Source of the DNA: Bacillota bacterium
GTDB taxonomy: Bacteria > Bacillota > SHA-98 > UBA4971
Length of the DNA stretch: 64,000 bases
Assembly: GCA_024653485.1 (NCBI GenBank)
Contig: JANLFY010000005.1
Span: 1-64,000, forward strand
Reading direction: 5' to 3'
The stretch's first letter is position 1; every line of letters starts with the position of its first letter. Positions 7,817 through 17,016 of the stretch are shown in pieces. The notes beneath the pieces were generated by a model. The model was not told the DNA's origin and did not search any database. It saw only the letters and a program-made list of their open reading frames with translations. The position numbers were made by a program, and so were the translations under genes.

Positions 7817-10153
7817 TCATTTTGATTTGCAGGCCCAATAGACGCTCTCCGACGTCATGGGCAGACGCCTCATCCGTACGCCCACCGCGTGGAACAGCGC
7901 GTTCGCGATGGCAGGCGGTGTCGGCACCATGACGTGCTCCCCGATACCCCTCGCTCCGTACGGTCCGTCTTCCTGCGGAACCTCCACGAACCCAATGAGC
8001 ATCTCGGGGATCTCGGCTGCTGTCGCTATCTTGTAGTCAACGTAAGAGGGGTTCAGCAATCTGCCCTTGTCGTCAAACTTCATCTCCTCAAACAGCGCGA
8101 TGCTCAGTCCCTGCACAACACCTCCTTCAACCTGAGCCGCGGCGGTCACGGGGTTTATCACACGCCCCGCGTCGTACACGGCTGCTACCTTCTTGACCTC
8201 TATCTTCCCGGTCTCGAGGTCGACTTCTATCTCGACCGCCTGCGCACCGTACGTCCAGTTCGCTACCGGCTTGGGGCTTTGACCTGTTTCGGCATCCATC
8301 GCCACGATTCCTTCAGGGATGAACTTGCCCCGCCCGACGATCGGGCCGCCATATCCGCTGAAGTCGGGAAGCGTGGCGCCCAGAGCGAGCTTGCCCACGG
8401 GAACGCGCCTCCTCGGGTCGGTTCTCACGAACACCTCCCCGCCCGCCACGCCGATGTCTTCGGCCCGGACACCAAAGTACTTCGACGCGTGGTCTACCAA
8501 CTGTCGCCTGGCGTCGCGGGCCGCCTCCATCACGGCGCGTCCGCACGAATACGTGATCCTGCTTGCCACCGTTTGCCACTCATACGCCCCGTGGTCGGTG
8601 TCCACGGGATATATCCTTATGTCCTCGTAACGCACCCCAAGCTCCTCCGCGCAGATCTGCGCAAGCACCGTGAAAGCGCCTTGGCCTAATTCCTGGGCGG
8701 ATATGTTGAGCACCACCGTGCCGTCGTCATTCACCTTCACAATGGCCGTGGACGCAGCGTCGTTGGGCATCGCCGGAGCCTTGGTCATGCAGGCGATTCC
8801 CTTCGCGCGCACCTTCTTGGCGCCAGGTTCCGGCCTGCCCGGTCCCGTCACTTTCGTCCAGCCGATCAGCCTGGCTGCTTCCTCAAGGCACTTGCCGATG
8901 CCCACGTTGTGGAGGACTTGCCCGGTGGCGTTCGTGGACCCCTCTCGCTGAAGATTCACCATGCGGAATTCCACGGGATCCATGCCTAGCTTGTGAGCTA
9001 TCTGGTCCATGTGCTGTTCGATGGCCCAGTGGTTCTCTCCGTGGCCGAAGCCGCGCAGGGGTCCACCCACAGGCTTGTTCGTGTATACGCAGTAAGAGTC
9101 GGTCTTCATGTTGGGAATGTCGTACACCCCGGCAGAGCTGTAGCCGGCCGCGCGCGTGACGTTCACGCCGTACTCGGTGTACGCGCCGCCGTCCCAGTAC
9201 ATCTCGAATTCCTGCGCGGTGATGCGTCCGTTGCGCTTCACCCCGGTCTTGAGGCGACACCACATGCCCTGCCTCACGAAGGTGTCTCGGAACTCTTCCT
9301 CCCTGGTGCAAACCAGTTTCACCGCGTAGCCTCTCGCCTTCATGGCCAGAGGAACCAAGGTCGCCTCCACGTTGAGACCTGCCTTACCCCCAAACCCTCC
9401 CCCGACGTACGGGCCGATGACGCGTATCTTGTGCATGGGCCATTTGAGGCTCTGGCTAAGTATCTTCCTCATCGCGAAGGGCGATTGTGAACTCGCCCAG
9501 ATCGTCAGCTTCCCTTGCGAATCGTACAGGGCAATCGCTGCGTGTGGTTCGATGGGTGAGTGCTGGATGTGCGGAACATAGTACGTATCCTCCACGATCA
9601 AGTCGGCCTCGGCAAATCCCGCGTCCACGTTGCCCTTCCTTATCCGGAAATGGTTGCTGATGTTCGTGTGAGGCACTGGGAATATGGCGGGGACGTGCTC
9701 GTACTCGTGGAGTTCGGGGTGAACAAGAGGTGAGCCGGGTTTGACCGCCTCGAGCAAGTCGAGCACCGGTGGCAACTCCTCGTACTCCACTTCGATCAGA
9801 GAAAGCGCCTCCTCCGCGACGTCAGGTGAGATGGCAGCCACGCCCGCGACCGGCTCCCCGTAGTACCGAACCTTGTCAACGGCGTAAGGGGTTCGGTCGA
9901 CGAGGTACAGGCCCATCCGGTGAGGAAAGTCCCCGCCGGTGACCACAGCCTTCACGCCGGGCAGTCTCGATGCTTTCGACGCGTCAACGCGGACGAGCCT
10001 GGCGTGGGCGTACTTGCTTCGAAGAAGCTTCGCGTGGAGCATCCGGTCGAACTTGAGGTCTCCGGCGTAGCGGGCGCTCCCCGTCACCTTCTCCCTCGCG
10101 TCGCTTCTCACCACTTCAGCACCGATGTAGCTTGCGTTCGTCGCCACCATCAT
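7817..10153 (-). CDS. Molybdenum hydroxylase large (molybdopterin-binding) subunit, xanthine dehydrogenase family
   Basis: 778 residues, normal length for the Mo subunit. Conserved parts include YVGGGFGGKAGLNVEA, LRGFGHGENHWAIEQ (substrate-arginine region), AQELGQGAFTVLAQI and the catalytic glutamate in YGARGIGEHVMVPTPPAIANA. The family hydroxylates purines, pyrimidines, aldehydes or N-heterocycles at a Mo-pterin centre with electrons passed to 2Fe-2S and FAD. The ATG at 10153 overlaps the stop of the 2Fe-2S gene (ATGATG). Substrate cannot be fixed from the sequence; context suggests a nitrogen heterocycle. Confidence 0.93.
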   Translation of the reverse strand: MMVATNASYIGAEVVRSDAREKVTGSARYAGDLKFDRMLHAKLLRSKYAHARLVRVDASKASRLPGVKAVVTGGDFPHRMGLYLVDRTPYAVDKVRYYGEPVAGVAAISPDVAEEALSLIEVEYEELPPVLDLLEAVKPGSPLVHPELHEYEHVPAIFPVPHTNISNHFRIRKGNVDAGFAEADLIVEDTYYVPHIQHSPIEPHAAIALYDSQGKLTIWASSQSPFAMRKILSQSLKWPMHKIRVIGPYVGGGFGGKAGLNVEATLVPLAMKARGYAVKLVCTREEEFRDTFVRQGMWCRLKTGVKRNGRITAQEFEMYWDGGAYTEYGVNVTRAAGYSSAGVYDIPNMKTDSYCVYTNKPVGGPLRGFGHGENHWAIEQHMDQIAHKLGMDPVEFRMVNLQREGSTNATGQVLHNVGIGKCLEEAARLIGWTKVTGPGRPEPGAKKVRAKGIACMTKAPAMPNDAASTAIVKVNDDGTVVLNISAQELGQGAFTVLAQICAEELGVRYEDIRIYPVDTDHGAYEWQTVASRITYSCGRAVMEAARDARRQLVDHASKYFGVRAEDIGVAGGEVFVRTDPRRRVPVGKLALGATLPDFSGYGGPIVGRGKFIPEGIVAMDAETGQSPKPVANWTYGAQAVEIEVDLETGKIEVKKVAAVYDAGRVINPVTAAAQVEGGVVQGLSIALFEEMKFDDKGRLLNPSYVDYKIATAAEIPEMLIGFVEVPQEDGPYGARGIGEHVMVPTPPAIANALFHAVGVRMRRLPMTSESVYWACKSK

Positions 10154-10662
10154 TCACCCCCCGGCTTGGAAGATTCATCCCCCCGGACGGTTCGACCCGC
10201 CCGCTCTGCCTGAGCCGCTTTCATGATGGCGTCCACGATCCGTGCGTAGCCTGTGCACCGGCAGAGATTGCCGCTTATCGCCTCAACGACCTCTCCCCGC
10301 GTCGGGCTCGGGTTGCGCACGAGGAGCGCCTTGGCGGACATGACCATCCCCGGGATGCAATACCCGCACTGGAGAGCGGAGTTCTCCACGAAAGCCTCCT
10401 GCACCGGATCGAGGCAGTCACCTTCGGCCAGTCCTTCCACGGTGATCACGTCCGCGCCGTCAGCCTCCACCGCAAGCATTAGGCATGCATTCACCGGCTC
10501 TCCCTCCACCAGCACGGTGCACGCGCCGCACTCCCCGCCGCCGCAACCTTCCTTCGCTCCCGTGAGGTCGAGATCATCACGAAGGAAATCCAGCAGCCTC
10601 CTGTGAGAGGGCACGCGAGCCTCGACCCACTGACCGTTCACCTTCACCCGAATGTCGTGCAT
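10150..10662 (-). CDS. Molybdenum hydroxylase 2Fe-2S subunit
   Basis: 170 residues. The ATG at 10662 overlaps the preceding stop (TGATG); a GTG at 10665 is an alternative. Plant-type ferredoxin cluster in GAKEGCGGGECGACTVLVEG with the distal Cys in VNACLML, then the second, four-helix cluster domain with ALQCGYCIPGM and ISGNLCRCTGY. This is the electron-transfer subunit between the Mo and FAD proteins. Confidence 0.95.
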   Translation of the reverse strand: MHDIRVKVNGQWVEARVPSHRRLLDFLRDDLDLTGAKEGCGGGECGACTVLVEGEPVNACLMLAVEADGADVITVEGLAEGDCLDPVQEAFVENSALQCGYCIPGMVMSAKALLVRNPSPTRGEVVEAISGNLCRCTGYARIVDAIMKAAQAERAGRTVRGDESSKPGGE

Positions 10663-11549
10663 CACGGCCTGTCCCCCCTCCTCGCGCCCGCGCCCGCCTC
10701 GAGACCCCTAAGAGCCTGCTCTATGGCCCTTGCGCTCAGCACCTCGGTCATCTCGAGCCGGTACTCTTTGCTCGCCCGTATGTCGCTGATCGGCTCCGCA
10801 AAACGCCTCGCCGCGGCCGCTGCCTCCCTGATGGCATGCTGGTCCTTCCGGTTGCGAAGGATGGCTTCCGCCTCCCGTACCCTTACTGGCGTAGGCGCGA
10901 CGGCACCCAGGGCGAGACGGACCTCGCCGCCTTCAAGGGCCAGTGCTGCCACGCTCACTATCGAGAGATCCACGGCTCCTGTCCTACCCAGTTTCAGGTA
11001 CGTTCCGAAGGACCGCTCCTTGAGCGCGGGCAGCTCCACCTGGAACACGAACTCCCCCGCGCTAAGCGCCGTGGCCCCGGGTCCTTTGAAGAACTCGCTT
11101 ATTGGAATCCTCCTCTCCCCTGCCTGACCCCACGTCACGATCTCCGCCTCATAAAGCAAGAGGGCGGGAGCAGTATCAGCAGCGGGCGACGCGTTGCTGA
11201 TGTTCCCGCCCAGAGAGGCGCGGTTGCGGATTTGCACCGAACCCACGGTGTGCGCCGCCTCCGCGAGAAGGCCGTATCCCGCGCGCACCGCCTCATGACT
11301 AATCAGTCTGTTGAGGGGCGTGGCAGCACCCACCACGAGCCCTCCGCCGGCGCGGGGGCTCACCGCTTGGATCCCCACGATCCCCTTTAGGTCTATGAGT
11401 ACCTGCGGACGCAGCTGCCTGTCATGAATGCGGACCAGAAGATCGGTGCCCCCCGCGAGGAACCTACCTCCGGCTCCGGCCCGTATGGCCAGATCCACAG
11501 CCTCTTCCCTGCTTCGCGCCCTGACGTAGTCGAAAGGTAGCAGCACCAT
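10662..11549 (-). CDS. Molybdenum hydroxylase FAD-binding subunit
   Basis: ATG at 11549 after AAAGGAGGGCGA; 295 residues. FAD_binding_5 domain with GGRFLAGGTDLLVRI and the second FAD loop VGSVQIRNRASLGGNISNASPAAD, then the CO dehydrogenase flavoprotein C-terminal domain (TYLKLGRTGAVDLSIVSVA). It passes electrons to NAD+ or another acceptor. First gene of the FAD / 2Fe-2S / Mo trio, an order common in clostridial xanthine dehydrogenases. Confidence 0.94.
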   Translation of the reverse strand: MVLLPFDYVRARSREEAVDLAIRAGAGGRFLAGGTDLLVRIHDRQLRPQVLIDLKGIVGIQAVSPRAGGGLVVGAATPLNRLISHEAVRAGYGLLAEAAHTVGSVQIRNRASLGGNISNASPAADTAPALLLYEAEIVTWGQAGERRIPISEFFKGPGATALSAGEFVFQVELPALKERSFGTYLKLGRTGAVDLSIVSVAALALEGGEVRLALGAVAPTPVRVREAEAILRNRKDQHAIREAAAAARRFAEPISDIRASKEYRLEMTEVLSARAIEQALRGLEAGAGARRGDRP

Positions 11550-11738
11550 TCGCCCTCCTTTCTGCCTACTAGTCGTGCGGTCCTACACTCGACATTCGCC
11601 CCTTGAGACTCCATGAGCGTTCGCAAGGCACGAACGCGTCGCGCCCGTTCGTCACCGCTCGCACTCTTCCGGCAATTTCGCCACTATCTACCAGGTGTCC
11701 TTCGTGACGCTCAACAAGACGCGTCTCGATCAATTGGA

Positions 11739-11759
11739 TACTGATTACAACTGATTACG
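11739..11759 (-). promoter_or_regulatory. 10-bp tandem repeat upstream of the hydroxylase operon
   Basis: Two adjacent copies, ACTGATTACA and ACTGATTACG (plus-strand sense), at 11740-11749 and 11750-11759, in the 221-bp gap before the FAD subunit. A 10-bp period places both on the same face of the helix, as for an operator. No confident -35/-10 pair was found beside it. Confidence 0.4.
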
Positions 11760-11770
11760 ATCCCTCATCG

Positions 11771-12562
11771 TCACCGTTCCTTCGTGTCGAAGGCCACGAT
11801 GCGGCAGATGGACGACTCGCCGCCCACGAACCTCCATGGGAAGCAACCTATGATGAGTCTCTTATTGAGCACCTTGTCTATATCACCGCCCAGGTTCTCG
11901 GCATGGATTATGTCGTGCGGAAACAGCGCGATGTGCATCATTTGGTAGTCTTCCGGCGGGAAGAAGTCGTCGAGGCCCTTGCCGTACCTCTTCCTTAGGT
12001 GCTCATCGGCCTCCCTCGCCTGGATCGGCATCCACTCGCGGATCTTCGTGTTCATCGGGTGGTCCGCGGACCCGCAATCCACCGCCAGCCACTTCAGTCT
12101 CATCTTCCTGCACCACTCGGCGAACTCCCTCGCCGGGCCTGGGTGCTTGATCATGTAGCGCACCTCGTCCGCCTCGGGCTGGTCCCACGCGTAGTGATGG
12201 TACCCGGTATGGATGACCAAGATATCCCCTTCGCGCACCTCGACGCGGTCCAGGATGTCCCGCGAAGTGTAGATCCCGTAATCCTCGGCTACGTCGCTGA
12301 TGTCCACCACGACGCCGGGGCCTACGAGGTAATCCAGGGGCAGGCTCGCTATGTCCTTGCCGTGCGTGCAGAAGTGAAGCGGCCCGTCTAGGTGCGTCCC
12401 GACGTGGTTCGACGTGGTAATGAGCTGACCGTTTGCGCCGTTGGGACTCAGCCGCTTGAAGAACTTGATCTGAAGCGGCTCGTAAGTCGGCCAAGGGGGA
12501 GTGAGATGGCCAAGCGGTTGTGTCAGGTCATACATCTGCACCTTGTCCCAGAAAGACAGCAT
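11771..12562 (-). CDS. Cyclase-family metal-dependent hydrolase (kynurenine formamidase / isatin hydrolase fold)
   Basis: ATG at 12562 with GAGGAGGG upstream; 263 residues. The family metal motif HxGTHxDxPxHF is present as NHVGTHLDGPLHF, followed by a second metal-binding site in the DILVIHTGYH region and later AVDCGSADHP. Members hydrolyse amide or lactam bonds in ring-opened or cyclic compounds. Next to a molybdenum hydroxylase and carbamoyltransferase subunits, ring opening of an oxidised heterocycle is the natural inference; substrate unknown. Confidence 0.85.
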   Translation of the reverse strand: MLSFWDKVQMYDLTQPLGHLTPPWPTYEPLQIKFFKRLSPNGANGQLITTSNHVGTHLDGPLHFCTHGKDIASLPLDYLVGPGVVVDISDVAEDYGIYTSRDILDRVEVREGDILVIHTGYHHYAWDQPEADEVRYMIKHPGPAREFAEWCRKMRLKWLAVDCGSADHPMNTKIREWMPIQAREADEHLRKRYGKGLDDFFPPEDYQMMHIALFPHDIIHAENLGGDIDKVLNKRLIIGCFPWRFVGGESSICRIVAFDTKER

Positions 12563-12604
12563 CGAAGAACCCTCCTCACTGCGTGCAGTTCAATACGTCG
12601 CGAC

Positions 12605-14014
12605 TCACGCATACGTCTCGACGAAGGCCAAGAGCGCTTTTTCGAAGCACTCCCACGGCGGGGTAACGAGCCCCGCACCGACCTGTCCTATTCCAGGATC
12701 CTTGTGAGCGATGCCCGTGTTTATTTGCGGCAGAATCCCTCTTTCCACCACCTTTCTCAGGTCTATTCCGGTGGGCGTTCCCCGAAAACCCAGGACGGGT
12801 ATTGTGAAGAACCTGTTCTCGGAGAGCGTGATGCCGTACATCCTCTTCGAGAACTCCACCGCGTCATCCGGGGTTCCTCCCACGAACTGCACGATGGGTA
12901 TGGCGGCCGCCATGGCGAAACCGCCCAGCCCCGCCGTCTCAGTGATAGAGGAATCCCCGATGTCGAGGTTTGCGTCGTCCTCGCCGAACCCGGAGAAGTA
13001 TAGCCCTCTGACCTTCTGTGCCGGTCCCGTGAACCACCGGTCCCCGAGCCCGCTCACCTTTATCCCGAAGTCAGTGCCATTCCTGCTCATCACCGTCACC
13101 ATCGTGCTCTTCGGCACACCATGAGCCGCTTCAAGCATCGCCTTCGCCGCGGGCATCGAGAGGTTCAAGAAGAAGTGATCGTTGCCGTTGATGAACTCAA
13201 GGACTCTGCGGATGTCCGAGATCGGGTAGCCTGTTTCCACAAGATGAGGCGCGATGCTTCGTATGAAGAGAGACGTCGCCGCCCTGTTGCGGTTGTGTAC
13301 CTCGTCCCCCATGTGCAACGCCTGCGCTATGATGGACCGGAGATCTATCCCCCCAGAGAGCTCTATCCCCTTCGCGAGGACGGGGGCAAGGACGTCAGCC
13401 ATCCACCTGAGCCTCTCTAGGACTTCGGCGCTGTACGCGCCATATCGCAAGACCTTTCCGAGGCCCTCGTTTAGTGTGCAGTAAGACCTGTTCCCGCCCG
13501 ACCGGTTCTCGATGACGAACACGGGCATCGACGGAGACACGACCCCTGCCATCGGGCCCACCGCCGAGTGCTCGTGACACGGAGAGAAAGCTATCTCTCC
13601 ACCGGCGGCCGCCTTCTCGGCCTCCTCGGCGGACGAGGCCCAACCCTCGTACAAGATGGCCCCAATTACAGCTCCTCTCAGCGGACCCGCCATACGCTCC
13701 CAGTTGATGGGTGGGCCCGCGTGAAGCAGCATGTATTCGCCCAGGCCCGGAATCACGTCCCGTGCCCGCCCGATCCCCACGAGAGTCGGCCTCGCGGAGC
13801 TGTATCTCTCGAGCGCGAGGCGGTTGGCCTCGTCCACGTCCGGCCTGTCCTGGACAACCTCCAAGGCTCGGATGAGTTCCGGTCTGCCGAGCGCCGGCGG
13901 CCGCCAATCCACCTCGAACACTCTCGCACCCTGTTCCCGCACGGACCTTGCGAAGACACTGCTGCCGAGATTCACCACCACCCGGGCGGGGGGCCAGTTC
14001 TTCACCATCTCCAT
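12605..14014 (-). CDS. allG: DUF1116 protein, AllG/YlbE-like oxamate carbamoyltransferase subunit
   Basis: ATG at 14014 behind AAGGAGC; 469 residues. Family landmarks: NLGSSVFARSVREQGARVFEVDWRPPA at the start, CHEHSAVGPMAGVVSPSMPV, NEGLGKVLRYGAYS, and the C-terminal TGIAHKDPGIGQVGAG. In E. coli YlbE works with FdrA and YlbF as oxamate carbamoyltransferase, making carbamoyl phosphate and oxamate in anaerobic allantoin use. Here all three subunits are present, in the order DUF2877, FdrA, DUF1116 by transcription. The gene is separated from fdrA by 143 bp containing a hairpin. Confidence 0.85.
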   Translation of the reverse strand: MEMVKNWPPARVVVNLGSSVFARSVREQGARVFEVDWRPPALGRPELIRALEVVQDRPDVDEANRLALERYSSARPTLVGIGRARDVIPGLGEYMLLHAGPPINWERMAGPLRGAVIGAILYEGWASSAEEAEKAAAGGEIAFSPCHEHSAVGPMAGVVSPSMPVFVIENRSGGNRSYCTLNEGLGKVLRYGAYSAEVLERLRWMADVLAPVLAKGIELSGGIDLRSIIAQALHMGDEVHNRNRAATSLFIRSIAPHLVETGYPISDIRRVLEFINGNDHFFLNLSMPAAKAMLEAAHGVPKSTMVTVMSRNGTDFGIKVSGLGDRWFTGPAQKVRGLYFSGFGEDDANLDIGDSSITETAGLGGFAMAAAIPIVQFVGGTPDDAVEFSKRMYGITLSENRFFTIPVLGFRGTPTGIDLRKVVERGILPQINTGIAHKDPGIGQVGAGLVTPPWECFEKALLAFVETYA

Positions 14015-14080
14015 GACAACACAGCTCCTTCACGTCAGTGTGCGCAACTGAATGCGTGTCGCCAAACGAGCGGTTTCATA

Positions 14081-14113
14081 GTGGCGGGCCTTCCACGCCT
14101 CGCACCCCGCCAC
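14081..14113 (-). other. Intercistronic hairpin between fdrA and allG
   Basis: GTGGCGGG and CCCGCCAC pair (8 bp) around a 17-nt loop in the only sizeable gap of the DUF2877-FdrA-DUF1116 unit. It could be an RNA-processing or attenuation element; no T-run follows. Confidence 0.3.
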
Positions 14114-14157
14114 CCTTGCCGTGAGCTGCAGGCAAGTTGCCAGGGTTTCTCAGGATT

Positions 14158-15813
14158 TCATCGGACGTCCAATACACCCCCTGGCGCTTCACCTGCCCTG
14201 TCGCGTGCCCGCTCGAGCATGAGCGCCACCAGCCTGGCCGCTGCCCTATTGGACGAGAGAACCGTGGCTCCGGCGTCCCGAAGCACCTTCTCTTGCCGAG
14301 AAAGCCCCTGAGGGTCGCCAGACGTGCCAACCAGCACGGCGATCTGTATCAAGGGCCTCTTCTCGCGCGCCGCTAGCTCCGCCGCTTCGCGGACCGCCTC
14401 CGCCATCACCCCGGCGGGGTCGGGGTGGCACCCGTATCCCAGAACCACGTCGAAGAGCAGGATCCCCACTTCCGGATCGCGTGCCTCTCGGAGATACCTC
14501 GGAACACGAAGCCCCGGCTCGAGCATGGGATGGGGTCGTCCTCGGGTGAAGTAGTCATCCCCCATGTCGATGCAAGTGTGAGCGCGGCTCGTCTCCGGGT
14601 CCTCCAGCATGAACTCGGGTAGCCACGTTGCGTTTGAGTAAACGCCTACCCCTGCCCTCGCCAAGATCGCCAGAGTCTCCTCGCACAGCGTGCCCCCTCC
14701 GTAGAGACCCCTCAGATATCGGGGACTTGCCCCATGCGCGGCGCTCATGCGGACATCGCTAACCTGTGGCTCCTGCAGTGCAGCAAGGTCTCGAGCCAAG
14801 GCCTCTATCCTTTCCTGAGGGTAGATCTCTCGGCTGACCCCTTCACTCGCCAGAGAGCATGCCATTGCGGCAGCCTCTTCGAGGCTACCCGCAAACGCAA
14901 CCGTGGCTCGGTCGCTGCAGGTGGCAGCCCCGCCAGGTGCATGCCCCTCGTCACCCATGAAACACACCACAGCGGGCTTGCTGCCTTTCTCGAGGAAGTC
15001 TATCACCTTCAGGCGGACGTCGTCGTGAGGAGGCTTTGAGATCAACACCTTGACCTTCGTGCTGTCGTCCTTCTCCAGGATGTCCAGCCCCATGAGCGTG
15101 GTTATCCCGCCGATCTCATTTCTCAAGTCGCGGCCGCCCGTGCCGATGGCGTTCGTTATCCCCTCACCCAGCTCGTCTATGACGGCAAGCACCTGCTGTA
15201 GCCCTGTCCCGGAGGCTGCCACTATCCCGATCCGCCCGGGTCGGACCTTGTTCGCAAAACCCAGGCCGACCCCTCCGATGACAGCCGTGCCGCAGTCCGG
15301 GCCCATGACGAGCAGCCCCTCTCTTAGCCCCATCTGTTTCAGGGCGAGCTCATCCTCGAGGGACACGTTGTCGCTGAACAAGAAGACATGCAGTCCCCGT
15401 CGGAGAGCCTCTCGCGCTTCTCGTGCAGCGTAGGCTCCTGGCACTGAGATTGCAGCGATCCCGCCGGCCCTGATGGGCACCTCCGCGAGAGATGGGTAGA
15501 GAGCCTCCTCGCCGCTCGCCCGCTCCCGCGCCCGGGCCTTCCTCTCGAGTCTGGAAGCGATCCTCTTCTCCGCCTCGTCCAGCGCACCCGCGTCGTCTCC
15601 CGTGAGCGCGATGATGAGATCACCTGGGCCGGCTCGCTCCATCTCGGCGTCGCCGAATCCCAGCGCCCGCGCGCTGTCCTTATTCAAGTCGGTCGCCATG
15701 CCCACGAGAGCTCCCTCGATCCCGTGAAGCCTTTGGATCTCCTGGGTTAGGCTCATGAGCACGACCGAGTCGTGGTAAGCGTTCTTCTCAATTACCAGCC
15801 GCCTGAGCACCAT
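14158..15813 (-). CDS. fdrA: FdrA/AllF, oxamate carbamoyltransferase subunit
   Basis: The ATG at 15813 is chosen because AGGAGG lies 5-6 nt upstream; an earlier ATG at 15831 overlaps that site. About 551 residues. Two succinyl-CoA-synthetase-alpha-like modules: a Rossmann/CoA-binding-like half (MGPDCGTAVIGGVGLGFAN, VAASGTGLQQVLAVIDELG, AIGTGGRDL) and a ligase-like C-terminal half (LFDVVLGYGCHPDPAG, VLVGTSGDPQGLSRQ). This is the FdrA architecture. It overlaps the DUF2877 stop by 22 bp, so the two are translationally coupled. Confidence 0.88.
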   Translation of the reverse strand: MVLRRLVIEKNAYHDSVVLMSLTQEIQRLHGIEGALVGMATDLNKDSARALGFGDAEMERAGPGDLIIALTGDDAGALDEAEKRIASRLERKARARERASGEEALYPSLAEVPIRAGGIAAISVPGAYAAREAREALRRGLHVFLFSDNVSLEDELALKQMGLREGLLVMGPDCGTAVIGGVGLGFANKVRPGRIGIVAASGTGLQQVLAVIDELGEGITNAIGTGGRDLRNEIGGITTLMGLDILEKDDSTKVKVLISKPPHDDVRLKVIDFLEKGSKPAVVCFMGDEGHAPGGAATCSDRATVAFAGSLEEAAAMACSLASEGVSREIYPQERIEALARDLAALQEPQVSDVRMSAAHGASPRYLRGLYGGGTLCEETLAILARAGVGVYSNATWLPEFMLEDPETSRAHTCIDMGDDYFTRGRPHPMLEPGLRVPRYLREARDPEVGILLFDVVLGYGCHPDPAGVMAEAVREAAELAAREKRPLIQIAVLVGTSGDPQGLSRQEKVLRDAGATVLSSNRAAARLVALMLERARDRAGEAPGGVLDVR

Positions 15814-16718
15814 GCGTACCTCCTCTCCCATTCCGCCGCGAGGTAGAGGCCCACACCAATATCGAACCCCGAGGTCGCGCCGAGCCCGATGAGCCTCGAT
15901 GCAGCAAGAGCAGTCTCGCGTGGCCTGCCCTCGAGGAGGAACGCCAGCGTGTCTTCCGCGAACTCGTGGCCCCTCCCTGAGAGGGCCTCCTCCACGAAGA
16001 ACGCGCTGAGCTCATGGGTACGTGTGAGCGCTCGCCTTACCACGACCCCCCAGAGCGCGTCCCCTTTTCCCTGCCTCAGGCGAACCTCCCTGAAAACCGA
16101 CCTCGTGAGGCTCAAGCCCGTTATCAAGTCGTCGCCACTCGGCGTGAGCCCTGGCCCGAGGCCCACCACGTGTTCGAGAGCGGCGCCGAGTCCGGCCTCG
16201 TCCTTCTCGAGGACAGCCCTCCTCAAACTCTCCAGCAACCCCGCCAGCCTTGGGTCGGTTCCTTCGATGACCCCGCGAAACGGCGACTCCTTCCTCGAGT
16301 CCAGCAATACCCGGTACAGTGCCGTCAGACTCGTGCCGTCCGGCAGCCGCGGGCGCAAGTGGCATAGTCTGCTTTCCCACTCTTCGGACGAGCTGAAGTC
16401 GACCACCAGCCCGGCACCGACCTGCACGCGCATTCCTTCATAGACCCGGGTTTCGAACCCGGTCTTCACTTCGAAATCCAAGAGCGACTCGCCGCGGGCG
16501 AGGGCCAACGTCGCACAAGTCTCGCTCATACCCCTGGAAAGGGGCAGAAAGGTCAGAAACTCACCCCCGTCCCAAAGGTTCAGAGCTCTCGCGAAGACGC
16601 TGTGAACCCGGTATCGCCGCCTGCGGGAAAGAAGGTCTTGGAACCTCCTTCCCCTCGAGACCGCACCGAGGCATCTCGGCTCTCCTTCGAATGACCACTG
16701 TTCCCCTGACCCGCTCAC
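15792..16718 (-). CDS. allH: DUF2877 protein, AllH/YlbF-like oxamate carbamoyltransferase subunit
   Basis: 308 residues from the ATG at 16718. The DUF2877 hallmark GLGPGLTPSGDDLITGL is intact (residues ~188-204), followed by LIGLGATSGFDIGVGLYLAAEW, which resembles the family's C-terminal GxTSGxDxxxG. First gene of the three-subunit unit. A 24-bp element shared with the upstream region of the GNAT-thiolase operon lies 58-81 bp before the start. Confidence 0.85.
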   Translation of the reverse strand: MSGSGEQWSFEGEPRCLGAVSRGRRFQDLLSRRRRYRVHSVFARALNLWDGGEFLTFLPLSRGMSETCATLALARGESLLDFEVKTGFETRVYEGMRVQVGAGLVVDFSSSEEWESRLCHLRPRLPDGTSLTALYRVLLDSRKESPFRGVIEGTDPRLAGLLESLRRAVLEKDEAGLGAALEHVVGLGPGLTPSGDDLITGLSLTRSVFREVRLRQGKGDALWGVVVRRALTRTHELSAFFVEEALSGRGHEFAEDTLAFLLEGRPRETALAASRLIGLGATSGFDIGVGLYLAAEWERRYAWCSGGW

Positions 16719-16775
16719 TCACTGATTCCCCTCGGGTTTCCTCGTTTCCGATATTCCGTGTGCCCGCAACACTTA

Positions 16776-16799
16776 CCTTTGTGGAATAGTCATAAACTT
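16776..16799 (-). promoter_or_regulatory. Bipartite upstream element, copy 1
   Basis: On the minus strand, AAGTTTATGA-N8-CAAAGG, 58 bp before the DUF2877 start. A second copy with the same halves and spacing is at 19028-19051 on the plus strand. The two copies are 17/24 identical and lie on either side of the pucR gene, each pointing at a target operon, which fits a shared operator. No experimental basis. Confidence 0.5.
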
Positions 16800-17016
16800 G
16801 TGGTCAGGGCTCTATGACATCTCACGTCTCGCTCGGTTTGCCGGTCTCGCCGCGTGCTCGGGCACGCTCGGCGCGCGCAAACCTACAAGTGCAGCGGTCT
16901 CGAGAGTGCAGGATGCTTGCGACCCACGCGGGAAGGTTCCTGGGGTCGCACTGGGAAATGGCCTGCCGGCGAGGCGCGCAACACCGCTGACCCGCCACGT
17001 TCATCTCTTGGGTGTC

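Noticed and set aside
16445-16470. GGTTTCGAACCCGGTC-like sequence that resembles a tRNA T-arm
   Set aside because: It lies inside the DUF2877 coding region, and no acceptor or anticodon stems can be folded around it.
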